From Sorangium sp025924095 (GTDB lineage Bacteria > Myxococcota_A > Polyangia > Polyangiales > Polyangiaceae), in assembly GCF_051521505.1 (NCBI RefSeq), contig NZ_CP150356.1, positions 6,510,001 to 6,574,000 of the forward strand: DNA of 64,000 bases, read 5' to 3'. Under the pieces are notes generated by a model. It ran no database searches, had not been told where the DNA came from, and saw only the letters and a program-made list of their open reading frames with translations. How positions within the stretch are numbered: position 1 is the first letter of the stretch; the number at the start of each line of letters is the position of its first letter. Of the stretch, positions 47,610 to 55,833 are shown piece after piece. A program made the translations under genes and the position numbers.

Positions 47610-48608
47610 TCAGGGCGCCTGGCAGGAGACGCGGTGGATCGGCGCCTCGTCCCCCTCGCCGATCGTCACGTAGTCCCACCCGCCGGGCACCCAGGCGATC
47701 GCCTCCCCCTGGTCCTCGTCGGCCGCCGGCATCTCGCAGGGCGGCCCGGCCAGCGCCTGCGCCACGGTCTCGTCCGGCGCCATCGGATAGAAGAAGACGT
47801 GCGAGTACGTGCGGAGCAGCACGCCCGCGCCGTCCGGGTGCACGTCGCCGCCCGTGAATTGCGGCTTGCCCACGGGCGCCTTGATCGAGCCCGCGCCGGC
47901 GAGCGTCGCCGGCCGGCCGGCGGCGGGTCGCGTCAGTAGCTCGTAGATGCGGGCGCTGTCCTTCTTCTTCTTCACCTTCGTCACCACCGTGAACGCGCCG
48001 GTGACCGGGTGGACAAGCAGCGTCTCCGCGTTGTGACTCCCGTCGGGGTACGCGAGCGAGATCGCCTCCGCGGACAGCGCGCGCGGCGCTCCCCCGAGCG
48101 CGTCCGGCTCCCTCACCTCGTAGAGCGCATAGCGGTCGCGCTCCCGGTCGTTGTCGCCGATGTCCCCGAGGAACAGGCAGCTCCCCCCGCCTGCGCCGCA
48201 CGGGCCCCGCGCGACGTCCTCCCAGTCGATCGCGGTCGCGCCCGCCACCCCGAGCTCGCCCCGCGGCGCGCCGTCAAGCCCGATCGCAAAGAAGCGCGGG
48301 GCATCGCCCGAGTCGTTGTGGAGGTACAGCGCGTCCGCGTGCATCGCAGAGGCGACCACACCGGAGCACTCGTCGAGCTCGCCCTTCGGCAGCGCGCCGA
48401 CACGCGCGATCCCGCCGCAGCGGGGGCAGCCCGAGGTCCGCACCGCCACGCCCGCCGGCGGCCCCGCGCCCCGGCAGCCCGCGGCGAGCAGCGCCAGCGC
48501 GAGCGCGGGCTGCAGGAGCCACCGGACTGTAGCTTTGCGACTCCAATGCAACGCGCGGGGATACCGCGGCGATATCGAGGGCTTGTGCAGGATTCCGCAT
48601 GCGGACAT
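47610..48608 (-). CDS. Hypothetical lipoprotein, beta-propeller-like
   Basis: A 332-residue lipoprotein: hydrophobic core ALALALLAAGC with lipid Cys at residue 45. The long polar N-terminus before the core suggests a start nearer the core, but no ATG or GTG is available there. A CPRC pair follows the lipidation site. The body has repeated strand-rich segments (SCLFLGDIGDNDRERDRYALYEV; HNAETLLVHPVTGAFTVVTK) consistent with a propeller or SdiA-regulated-like fold, unproven. Its start is only 25 bases from the VTC gene start on the other strand, too tight for two promoters, so at least one start is probably wrong. Confidence 0.7.
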   Translation of the reverse strand: MSACGILHKPSISPRYPRALHWSRKATVRWLLQPALALALLAAGCRGAGPPAGVAVRTSGCPRCGGIARVGALPKGELDECSGVVASAMHADALYLHNDSGDAPRFFAIGLDGAPRGELGVAGATAIDWEDVARGPCGAGGGSCLFLGDIGDNDRERDRYALYEVREPDALGGAPRALSAEAISLAYPDGSHNAETLLVHPVTGAFTVVTKVKKKKDSARIYELLTRPAAGRPATLAGAGSIKAPVGKPQFTGGDVHPDGAGVLLRTYSHVFFYPMAPDETVAQALAGPPCEMPAADEDQGEAIAWVPGGWDYVTIGEGDEAPIHRVSCQAP

Positions 48609-48633
48609 CCGGTGAAATTTATGTCATCATGGC

Positions 48634-49482
48634 GTGCATACAGTAACAATTTCGCGACGCCGCGGCGGCGCGACCCACGTGGCCCTGACGATCGAGGAGG
48701 CCGCCATCCTGGACGTCATCGAGAGATACGAGTTCAAATATCTGGTCCCGGAGCGGCTCGTACCGGCGATCCGGGAAACGGCGAGCGCTGTCGGCCGGAG
48801 GGACCGGTACGCGAACGAGAACGGCTCGTACCGCATCCGCTCGCTCTACTTTGACACGCGCGGGTTCGACCTCTTCTGGGCGAACACCCGCGAGCAGCGG
48901 GACCGCTTCAAGCTGCGGGTGCGCACCTACCCCGGCAAGAAGAGCCCGGTCTTCCTCGAGGTGAAGCGGCGCGTGCAGGACGTGATCGTCAAGTCGCGCG
49001 CGTGCGTGCCTGCGGAAGAGTGGCGGGAGCTGCTCGAGCACCACCACCCCGCCGCGCTGGAGCGGCTCGCGCCGGGCCCGCGGAAATACGCGGAGCGGTT
49101 CATCAGCGCGTTCCACCGCCACGATCTCCGGCCCGTGGTGATCGTCGACTACGAGCGCGAGGCCTACGAGAGCACCCTCGACAAGTACGCGCGCATCACG
49201 TTCGACCGGAGGGTCGTCTGCCAGCGCAGGGAGACGCTGGATCTCGACGCGCCCGAGGGGAGGTGGCGCCCTGTCGACCACCCGGTCCAGACGCAAACGC
49301 ACGAGCCCGTCTGCGTCCTGGAGCTCAAGTTCGAGCGCAGGCCGCCCGCGTGGATGGTGGCGCTCGTGCAGCGCCTCGAGCTCGTCCGACACTCGTTCTC
49401 CAAGTACTGCTACAGCGTCAACGCGCAGCTGACGCTCCCGGAGGCGCGCGCGGCCCGGATCGAGGGAGGGCCGCAGCCATGA
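48634..49482 (+). CDS. VTC-domain polyphosphate polymerase
   Basis: A 282-residue cytoplasmic enzyme of the VTC/tunnel-metalloenzyme (CYTH-like) fold. Conserved basic and acidic tunnel residues are all present: YRIRSLYFDT, FKLRVRTY, VFLEVKRR, DYEREAYE, ARITFDR, LELKFERRPPAW and the final SKYCYSV. In yeast Vtc4 the equivalent residues polymerise inorganic polyphosphate from ATP. GTG 48634 is the longest start; GTG 48679 (VALTIEEAA) is a good alternative given the crowded divergent gene. The stop overlaps the DUF4956 start (ATGA). First gene of a four-gene operon. Confidence 0.9.
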   Translation: MHTVTISRRRGGATHVALTIEEAAILDVIERYEFKYLVPERLVPAIRETASAVGRRDRYANENGSYRIRSLYFDTRGFDLFWANTREQRDRFKLRVRTYPGKKSPVFLEVKRRVQDVIVKSRACVPAEEWRELLEHHHPAALERLAPGPRKYAERFISAFHRHDLRPVVIVDYEREAYESTLDKYARITFDRRVVCQRRETLDLDAPEGRWRPVDHPVQTQTHEPVCVLELKFERRPPAWMVALVQRLELVRHSFSKYCYSVNAQLTLPEARAARIEGGPQP

Positions 49483-50171
49483 TGGACTGGCTGACGACGG
49501 TCTCGCAGGGCGGGACGGTCGAGTGGCGCAGGGCGCTCATCGCCCTCCTCGTCGCCTTCGGGCTCACGCAGGGCATCGCCGGCGTCTACATGCTCACGTT
49601 CCGCGGCCTCTCGTACTCGCGGACCATCGTCCAGAGCATGGCGCTGGGCAGCATCATCACGTGCACGCTGATGCTCGCCGTCGGCAACAACATCGCGGCC
49701 GGCATCGGGATCGCCGGGGGCGTCAGCGCGATCCGGTTCCGCACCACGATGCGCGATCCGCGCGACGTCGTGTTCGTCTTCGCGTCGCTCGCCATCGGCA
49801 TGGCGAGCGGCGCGCAGGCCTACGGCGCGGCGATCGCCGGGGCGGGGATGTTCGCCGGCGCGACGCTGATGCTCCACGTCACCGGCTACGGGTCGCGCCG
49901 GCAGCCGGACGGGCTGCTCCGGTTCGTCGCGCCGTCCGGGCCGGCGGGCGCGGACCTCGGCGGCGCGATCGCGGGCGTCCTCCGCGAGCACTGCGGCTCC
50001 TTCTCGCTCGTGACCCTGCGCGAGGCGGCGCAGGGCGCCGTCATGGAGCACGCCTACCAGATCAGCGTGCGCCACCCCGACCTGCGGGTGCGCCTCGTGA
50101 CGAGCCTTCAAGCGCTCCCCGGAGTGGAGGACGTGAGTCTGATGCTCCAGGAGCCGACGCTGGACCTCTAG
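49479..50171 (+). CDS. DUF4956 membrane protein
   Basis: A 230-residue inner-membrane protein with four or five helices (RALIALLVAFGLTQGIAGVY; SIITCTLMLAVGNNIAAGIGI; VFVFASLAIGMASG) followed by a soluble C-terminal ACT-like domain (about 150-230). RFRTTMRDPRDVVFVFA between helices is highly characteristic of DUF4956. In other bacteria DUF4956 genes sit next to VTC-domain polymerases, as here, so a role in moving or anchoring the polymer is likely. ATG 49479 overlaps the VTC stop; the next gene starts two bases after its stop. Confidence 0.9.
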   Translation: MMDWLTTVSQGGTVEWRRALIALLVAFGLTQGIAGVYMLTFRGLSYSRTIVQSMALGSIITCTLMLAVGNNIAAGIGIAGGVSAIRFRTTMRDPRDVVFVFASLAIGMASGAQAYGAAIAGAGMFAGATLMLHVTGYGSRRQPDGLLRFVAPSGPAGADLGGAIAGVLREHCGSFSLVTLREAAQGAVMEHAYQISVRHPDLRVRLVTSLQALPGVEDVSLMLQEPTLDL

Positions 50172-50173
50172 TG

Positions 50174-52231
50174 ATGCATCTCTGGCGAATCCGAACCGCG
50201 CTTTCTTCCGTGACCCCCGCGCTGACGATGCTGGGCACGCTCGGCCTCGCGGCGTGGCTGCGCTTCTCCGGCGCCCCGACCGGCGGGGTCTTCGCGTTCG
50301 CGCAGGCCGACGTCGAGATGGTCGCCGCGGTCGAGGTCGGGCGGGTGGCCTCGATCGAGGTCGACGTCGGGGACGAGGTGGCGCCGGGTCAGGTGCTCGT
50401 CGCGCTCGACACCGGCGCGATCGACGCTGAGCTCGCCGTGGCGCGCGCCGAGGTGGAGCGCCTCCGGGCGCTGATCCCCGCGGAGCACGCGCGGCTCGAT
50501 CTGGAGCTCGAGGCGGGCGTCGAGGACCTGAAGCTCGAGCTCGCGCGCGAGGTCGAGGAGCAGCGCGTCGCGAGCGCCGAGGGCCAGGTGCTGGCCAGCG
50601 AGATCTCCCGGGTGAAGCGGCTGATCGAGGACAAGCAGGCGAGCCTCGACGTCCTGGGCTCGCTCGACGTGCAGCGCGCGGGCATCGACGCGATCGCGAC
50701 CGAGAAGCCCCGCACCATCCAGCTCCTCCGCGCGCAGATCGCGGTGGCCGGGGAGCGCCGGAAGAAGCTCCTCCAGCAGGCGAGCCCGGAGACGGCGAAG
50801 ATCGAGGCGGACCTCGCGATGGCGAGGCGGAGCGCCGAGCAGCTCGAGGTGCTGCGCGCCCAGCAGACGCTGCGCGCGTCGCACGGCGGGCGCGTCTCGG
50901 CGGTGCGCAAACGGCCTGGCGACGTCGCCGTGCCGGGCGACCCGATCGTCGAGATCGCCAACGCGCGCGGGCAGGTCATCGCCTGCCTCCCGGACCACTC
51001 GGTGCTCCACGTCGAGGCGGGCGACACCGCGACGCTCTGGGCGCGCGGCGGGACCGGGCGGCCGCTCACGGGCAGGGCCGTCACGGTCGGGGCGATGGTG
51101 ACGCAGCTGCCGCTCCGCTGCTGGACGGACCTGAACCTGCCGGTGTGGGGCCGCGAGGTCACGATCGCGCTCGATCACCCGGTCGATCTGCTCGCCGGCC
51201 AGCCGTTCGATGTCGCCTTCGAGCGCTCGACCACCGCGCCCCCCGCGCGGCCGGCCCCCGGCGCGCCGGCCGCCCCCGTGGCGAAGGCCGCGCCCGCGGC
51301 GGCGCCGCCGGCCGGGGCCGCCGACGCGCTCCGCATGACGGTCCCGGCGGCGCTGCGGCAGCGGACGCGCTTCGAGCCGTCCGGCATCCTGCCCCGCCCG
51401 ACGGAGGCGCGGTACCTCCTCGTCAGCGACGACACGGGCCAGAAGGACGAGAAGGACGAGGGCGTGCCCTGGCTGTTCGCGATGTCCGCGACCGGCGCCG
51501 TCGATCCGGAGCCGGTGCCGGTGAACGGCGTGAAGGAGCTCGCGGACATCGAGTCGATCACCGCGGGCGACGGGGGCGACGTGTACCTGCTCTCGTCGCA
51601 GGGCTACAGCGCGAAGGGCAAGCGCAAGAAGGCGCGCACCGCGCTGCTCCGGCTCAAGCCGGACGGCCGCGGCTTCCGCGTGGACGCCGAGGCCCACCTC
51701 GCGGAGCTGCTCGACGCCGCGGGCCCCGCGGCCCTCGCGCAGCTCGGGCTCCCCGGCGGCACGCGCCCGCTCGAGATCGAGGGCATGGCCTACCGCGACG
51801 GCGCGCTCTACTTCGGGCTCAAGTCGCCGCTCGACGCCGAGGGCAACGCGCTGATCTGGAAGCTCGGCGCGCCGCGCGCGCTCTTCGAGGCGCGGGGCCT
51901 CGAGAACGCCGGCCTCTCGCTCTGGGCGCGCGCGCGCGTCGACGTCGAGCTCGACGGCGCGCCCACGCCGGGGGGGATCTCCGATCTGTGCTTCCTCCCG
52001 GACGGCTCGCTCGCGATCGCCTCGACCCCGTCCACCGCCGACGGCGCCGCGGGGTCGCTCTTCCACGTCCTCCGCCCCGAGGGCGGCGTCCTCTCGCCCA
52101 GCCTCGTGCGGCGCTTTCCCGGCCAGAAGCCGGAGGGGATCTCGCTCGCGCTGTCCCCGGGCAAGCTGATCGTCGTGTTCGACGCCGGCGCCGAGGCGCC
52201 TTTCTTCCTCGAGATGCCGTGGCAGGGCTGA
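50174..52231 (+). CDS. HlyD-like adaptor fused to a DUF3616-type beta-propeller
   Basis: A 685-residue inner-membrane-anchored protein starting at ATG 50174, two bases after the previous stop. An N-terminal helix (about 13-30) is followed by a biotin-lipoyl half-motif (VASIEVDVGDEVAPGQVLVALD), a 130-residue coiled-coil hairpin, the second half-motif (ASHGGRVSAVRKRPGDVAVPG) and a beta-barrel. This is the layout of a membrane-fusion protein of tripartite exporters. After a Pro/Ala linker (about 352-380) comes a propeller-like domain with LEIEGMAYRDGALYFGL, the DUF3616 motif. This fusion is unusual. The adaptor should bridge DUF4956 or another inner-membrane partner to the TolC-like protein encoded next. 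Confidence 0.85.
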   Translation: MHLWRIRTALSSVTPALTMLGTLGLAAWLRFSGAPTGGVFAFAQADVEMVAAVEVGRVASIEVDVGDEVAPGQVLVALDTGAIDAELAVARAEVERLRALIPAEHARLDLELEAGVEDLKLELAREVEEQRVASAEGQVLASEISRVKRLIEDKQASLDVLGSLDVQRAGIDAIATEKPRTIQLLRAQIAVAGERRKKLLQQASPETAKIEADLAMARRSAEQLEVLRAQQTLRASHGGRVSAVRKRPGDVAVPGDPIVEIANARGQVIACLPDHSVLHVEAGDTATLWARGGTGRPLTGRAVTVGAMVTQLPLRCWTDLNLPVWGREVTIALDHPVDLLAGQPFDVAFERSTTAPPARPAPGAPAAPVAKAAPAAAPPAGAADALRMTVPAALRQRTRFEPSGILPRPTEARYLLVSDDTGQKDEKDEGVPWLFAMSATGAVDPEPVPVNGVKELADIESITAGDGGDVYLLSSQGYSAKGKRKKARTALLRLKPDGRGFRVDAEAHLAELLDAAGPAALAQLGLPGGTRPLEIEGMAYRDGALYFGLKSPLDAEGNALIWKLGAPRALFEARGLENAGLSLWARARVDVELDGAPTPGGISDLCFLPDGSLAIASTPSTADGAAGSLFHVLRPEGGVLSPSLVRRFPGQKPEGISLALSPGKLIVVFDAGAEAPFFLEMPWQG

Positions 52232-52287
52232 GCGGCGCAGGGCGGCGCCGTCCAGGCCCGGAGAGACTTCCGCGAAGGCCGTAAGGC

Positions 52288-53718
52288 ATGAAAATTACTG
52301 ATATTTTCACCCTGCTTCGCCGCCTCGCTGCGCGCGCGGCAGCGCGGCCCGCCGCGCCGGTGCTGTCGTCCGTCGCGTGCCTCTCGCTCGTGGCCTGCGC
52401 GGCGCCCGCGCAGCTCGAGGGGTCGGAGCGCGCGGTCGCGCTCTACCGCGAGGCGCGCGCCGCGAAGGCGCAGGCGCGCTCAGCTCGCGCGGCGGGGCGC
52501 AGCGCCGCGCCGCGCGAGCTGAGCGCGGACGAGGCGGTCGCCATGGCCAGGGAGCAGAGCGGGACGGTCGCGTCGATGAGGGCGCGCGAGGTCACGGCCC
52601 GGGCGGCGATCGACGCCGAGTCGGCGGGCACCTACCGGAACCCGGAGATCCGCGTCTCGCAGATGCGCCTCGATCAGATGCTCGACCGCGAGCCGCGCTT
52701 CTCGGCGGGCGTCCGCATTCACCCTCCCCGGCCCGGCGAGGCCGGCGCGGCCGCGGACGTCGCGCGCGCGGAAGTGGACGTCGCGCGCGCGGAGACACGC
52801 GTCGCGGAGCTCGAGCTCGAGGCCGAGGTCCGCTGGATGTTCGACGAGGTGCTGCTGCTCGACGCCGAGCTCGAGGCGCTCGGGGCGGTCGCCGCGACGC
52901 GCCGCCGCCTCGCGGACCAGGAGCGGGCGCGGGTCGCCGTGTCGCAGGTGACCGCCGTCGACGAGGCGATGGCGGCGCTGTCGGCCGCGGTGGCCGAGGA
53001 GGACGGCGCGGCGCCGCGCGCGCGCCGCGAGGTCGTGCTCGCGGCGCTGCTCGATCGCGTCGGGCTCGACCCCGCCACGCCGGTGCGCCTCGTGGGCGAG
53101 CCGCTCGCGACCGCGCCGCTCGTCCCCCTGGCGTCCGAGGAGGCGCTGATCGAGGCCGCGCTGAGGAACCGCCCGGAGATCGCGCTCGCGGCCGCCGAGC
53201 TCGACGCCGCCGGCGCGGAGGGCGCGCTGGCGCGCACGCTGCGCTGGCCGTGGTTCTCGTTCGTCGAGTTCGGCTACGAGTTCTCGCCCGCGACGCGCGA
53301 CCCGCTGGGCTGGACGTTCGAGGCCGGGATCGAGCTGCCGCTCTTCGACACGCACGCGAGCGAGGTCGCCGCCGCGGACGCCGGGGCGGTCGCGGCGCAG
53401 CGCACGTTCGCCGCCGAGATCCAGCGGGTCGCGCGCGAGGTGCGCGATCGGCTCCGGGAGGCGCGCGCGGCGGGGGCGCTTGTCGAGGAGTTCAGGGCGC
53501 GCGCGCTCCCGGCCGTCGAGCGCGCCGGGGTCGAGGTCGCGCGCGCGCTCGACAGCCGCCAGATCGACGGGGTGCGCGCGCTCGGCCTGGAGGAGCGGGG
53601 CGCCGCCGCGCGGGTCAGGCTCCTGCGGCTCGTGCGCGAGTACCGGACGGCGCTGGCCGAGCTGCGCCTCGTGGTCGGCGGCCCGCTGGACGCGCGCAGG
53701 CCGGCGGACCGGCGCTGA
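52288..53718 (+). CDS. TolC-like outer-membrane efflux lipoprotein
   Basis: A 476-residue TolC-family protein. ATG 52288 opens a long signal peptide ending in the lipobox LVAC (Cys37). The body has the two-fold helical repeat typical of the family: ELSADEAVAMAREQSGTVASMRAREV with RNPEIRVSQMR, and ALIEAALRNRPEIALAAAELDAAGA with SFVEFGYEFSP in the beta-barrel region, then long helices. It is the last of the four genes, 56 bases behind the adaptor. It should form the outer-membrane exit duct of the exporter. Confidence 0.9.
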   Translation: MKITDIFTLLRRLAARAAARPAAPVLSSVACLSLVACAAPAQLEGSERAVALYREARAAKAQARSARAAGRSAAPRELSADEAVAMAREQSGTVASMRAREVTARAAIDAESAGTYRNPEIRVSQMRLDQMLDREPRFSAGVRIHPPRPGEAGAAADVARAEVDVARAETRVAELELEAEVRWMFDEVLLLDAELEALGAVAATRRRLADQERARVAVSQVTAVDEAMAALSAAVAEEDGAAPRARREVVLAALLDRVGLDPATPVRLVGEPLATAPLVPLASEEALIEAALRNRPEIALAAAELDAAGAEGALARTLRWPWFSFVEFGYEFSPATRDPLGWTFEAGIELPLFDTHASEVAAADAGAVAAQRTFAAEIQRVAREVRDRLREARAAGALVEEFRARALPAVERAGVEVARALDSRQIDGVRALGLEERGAAARVRLLRLVREYRTALAELRLVVGGPLDARRPADRR

Positions 53719-53817
53719 GCTCCGGCGCTCCGGCCGTCCTGTTCCAGGGACAGCGCGCACTTCCAGCATGGATCTGGCCGGCTTGACGCGGAATCGCGGT
53801 GAGTCGAGCCTCGCGGC

Positions 53818-55233
53818 ATGCGGAAGCCGTGGTGGGTGGGCGTGCTTGCCTCCGTTGCGTTCGCGCCGGCTTGTGGGAACCGGATCGACGTTCTCTCCCA
53901 GGAACCCCCGGCGGACGGAGGCGAGGGCGGATCGACGGCAGGAGCTGGTGGAACCGGCGGAGCCGGCGGCACGGGACCCAGCTCGGGCGGTCCAGCGAGC
54001 GTCACGGGCACGGGGGGCGCCGAGCCGGGGTGCGATCCGAGCCACGTGTACAAGGGCTCTCGGAGTGTCATTCACCAGGAGGATCTGGAGGACCTGCGCG
54101 GCGTAACGGTGCTCGATGGCACGCTCTACATCAGCGGCGACGTCTCCGACCTGTCCCCGCTTGCGTGTCTGACGACCATCACGGGCCTGCTCCAGATCAT
54201 CGACGCCCCGCGGTTGTCCAACCTGGATGGTCTCGGCTCCATTTCCTCCATCGGGTCGCAGCTGGCGGTGAGGCGGAACTCCTCGCTGCTCAGCCTCAGC
54301 GGGCTCCGGAGCCTGCGAGAGGTCGAGGGAGGTATCCTGATCAGTGAAAACCCGCTCCTCGAGAGCGTCGCCGGCGTCGGGGTGAACGCCCCCGAGTGGC
54401 GCGTCGTCGACAACGATTCACTCGAATCCTTGTCAGGCCTCGCAGACGTCCAGGAGGGGGTGCTCTGGATCGAGGGCAATGACCAGCTCGCGACGCTGGG
54501 CGGGCTGCGCAACCTGCGGCGCGGGCAGCTCAGCCTGGTCGACAACGACGCGCTGACCAGCCTCGCGGGCCTCGGCGCCGTCGAGGATCTCACGGAGCTC
54601 CTCATCTCCGAGTGCGACGGGCTCGTCAGCTTGAAGGGCCTCGATCGGCTCACGATCGTCCAGCAGCTCACGTTGCGGGAGAATCGGCGGCTGAGCTCGC
54701 TGCAAGGCCTCGACGGCCTCGTTCACGCGAAGGCCATCGACATCTCGTTGAACGAGCGGCTCGTGGACCTGACCGGGCTCACAGCGCTCGAAACCATCGA
54801 CGACCTCCTCGTCAGCGGCAATTCAGCCATGGTCAGCCTGGACGGCCTGACCAGCCTCGACGGACTCGGTCCGTTCAGCGAGGGAAACGGCGTGATCGAG
54901 AGTGTGACGCTGGAAGGCAACGAAGCACTCGTCGACATCGATGCTCTGCGCGGCCTGAGCTCCGCGAACCAGCTCACAATTCAGAACAATGACGCATTGC
55001 TCGGGCTGACCGGACTCGAGGACCTGACGGAGCTCGATAGTCTCATCGTCAAGGGGAACCGGTCGCTCGCGACGCTGCGCGGCCTGGGAGCTCGATCGGT
55101 CAGCGGCGGGGTGGAGATCATGGGCAACGAGAGCTTGCCGAGCTGCGAGATCGAGGCGTTCGTGGACCACCTCGACTGGCCGCCCTCCAGCGTGCTCGAC
55201 GAGGACAACGGTACCGGCACCTGCTCGCCCTGA
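53818..55233 (+). CDS. Leucine-rich surface lipoprotein
   Basis: A 471-residue lipoprotein: signal peptide with lipobox APAC (Cys19), a Gly/Ala/Thr linker to about residue 70, then roughly fifteen irregular leucine-rich repeats of about 24 residues with a GLxxL...L.I..N..L consensus (LDGLGSISSIGSQLAVRRN; LSGLRSLREVEGGILISEN; LTGLEDLTELDSLIVKGN). The pattern resembles receptor L-domains more than classical LRRs. The C-terminus ends in a Cys-containing cap (CEIEAFVDHLDW...TCSP). Likely a surface recognition protein. It is 99 bases downstream of the TolC gene on the same strand but codon use and content differ, so it is probably separate. Confidence 0.85.
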   Translation: MRKPWWVGVLASVAFAPACGNRIDVLSQEPPADGGEGGSTAGAGGTGGAGGTGPSSGGPASVTGTGGAEPGCDPSHVYKGSRSVIHQEDLEDLRGVTVLDGTLYISGDVSDLSPLACLTTITGLLQIIDAPRLSNLDGLGSISSIGSQLAVRRNSSLLSLSGLRSLREVEGGILISENPLLESVAGVGVNAPEWRVVDNDSLESLSGLADVQEGVLWIEGNDQLATLGGLRNLRRGQLSLVDNDALTSLAGLGAVEDLTELLISECDGLVSLKGLDRLTIVQQLTLRENRRLSSLQGLDGLVHAKAIDISLNERLVDLTGLTALETIDDLLVSGNSAMVSLDGLTSLDGLGPFSEGNGVIESVTLEGNEALVDIDALRGLSSANQLTIQNNDALLGLTGLEDLTELDSLIVKGNRSLATLRGLGARSVSGGVEIMGNESLPSCEIEAFVDHLDWPPSSVLDEDNGTGTCSP

Positions 55234-55252
55234 GTTCGGCCTGAGTTCGGCC
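55230..55252. repeat. Tandem 11-bp duplication spanning the LRR stop codon
   Basis: ctgagttcggc occurs twice in a row, the first copy carrying the TGA stop of the leucine-rich gene. A second downstream tga thus arises in the copy. Confidence 0.7.
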
Positions 55253-55570
55253 AGCACGGGACGTGCCAGTAACGTGCCCATGGCAAAAAGCACACGCGGC
55301 AGGCGCTCTCACCACCACCGCTGCTGAACCGCTGCTTCCCAGGCAGCAGCGGTTCAGCAGCGCTGCTGGCCAGGGCGCAGGATAGACATCGAGACAACTG
55401 GCGCCATCGCCGCGCGCCAGAGAACGACATCGCACGAGGCGAGTGTGCTTGCCAAGCCGAGGCGAGCAGAGTAAGAGTCGATCGTGAAACGCGCCCGCGG
55501 CTGCGCAGGCGACCCTCCTTGACGTTGGCCGCGGCTCCGGACGCGACAGCGATGGTTTTCTCCGGAAGGA
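55234..55570. other. Gene-free stretch with a large inverted repeat
   Basis: No gene between the leucine-rich lipoprotein and the hydrolase pseudogene. It contains the perfect 18-bp inverted repeat at 55319-55362. From 55500 on the plus strand the text reads DGFLRKDYRVIALAP in one frame, reminiscent of an alpha/beta-hydrolase strand, which may be a further remnant of the degraded hydrolase. Confidence 0.5.
55319..55362. repeat. Perfect 18-bp inverted repeat, 8-base loop
   Basis: Arms cgctgctgaaccgctgct and its exact complement agcagcggttcagcagcg are separated by tcccaggc. It is the largest perfect inverted repeat noticed in the window. Position 86 bases after the lipoprotein stop allows a terminator role, but the arms are purine/pyrimidine balanced with no T-tract, so a protein-binding or mobile-element end is also possible. 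Confidence 0.85.
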
Positions 55571-55819
55571 CTACCGGGTCATCGCGCTCGCTCCCGCGGC
55601 GGCGAGGACGCGGCGTTCCCGGACCAGCAGAAGCAACGCCTGAGCGACGCCTTCGAGCAGGCCGGCGTACAGCACACGGTCGAGACGTATGCAGGCGCGA
55701 AGCATGGCTGGGTCCCGTCGGATTCAGCGGTGTACAACGAGGCCGCGTCCGAGCGCCACCACGTGACGTTGCTCGCGCTGTTCGACGCGATGCTCAAGGC
55801 GGCGGCTCCGAAGAACTGA
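55571..55819 (+). pseudogene. 5'-truncated dienelactone-hydrolase remnant
   Basis: The frame ending at TGA 55817-55819 reads EDAAFPDQQKQRLSDAFEQA, then HTVETYAGAKHGWVPSDSA and VYNEAASERHHVTLLALFDA, a good match to the last 70 residues of dienelactone-hydrolase family enzymes, including the catalytic-His motif HGW (normally HGF). The nucleophile Cys and the Rossmann half are absent: reading upstream the frame turns into LPGHRARSRG without a start. It lies 15 bases ahead of the aldo/keto reductase start and may once have been cotranscribed with it. Clearly a fragment. Confidence 0.8.
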
Positions 55820-55833
55820 AGAAGAGGAGAACC

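Noticed and set aside
49002..49478. 159-codon extension upstream of DUF4956
   Set aside because: Antiframe to the VTC gene; ATG 49479 overlaps the VTC stop in the usual coupled way and starts the membrane helices.
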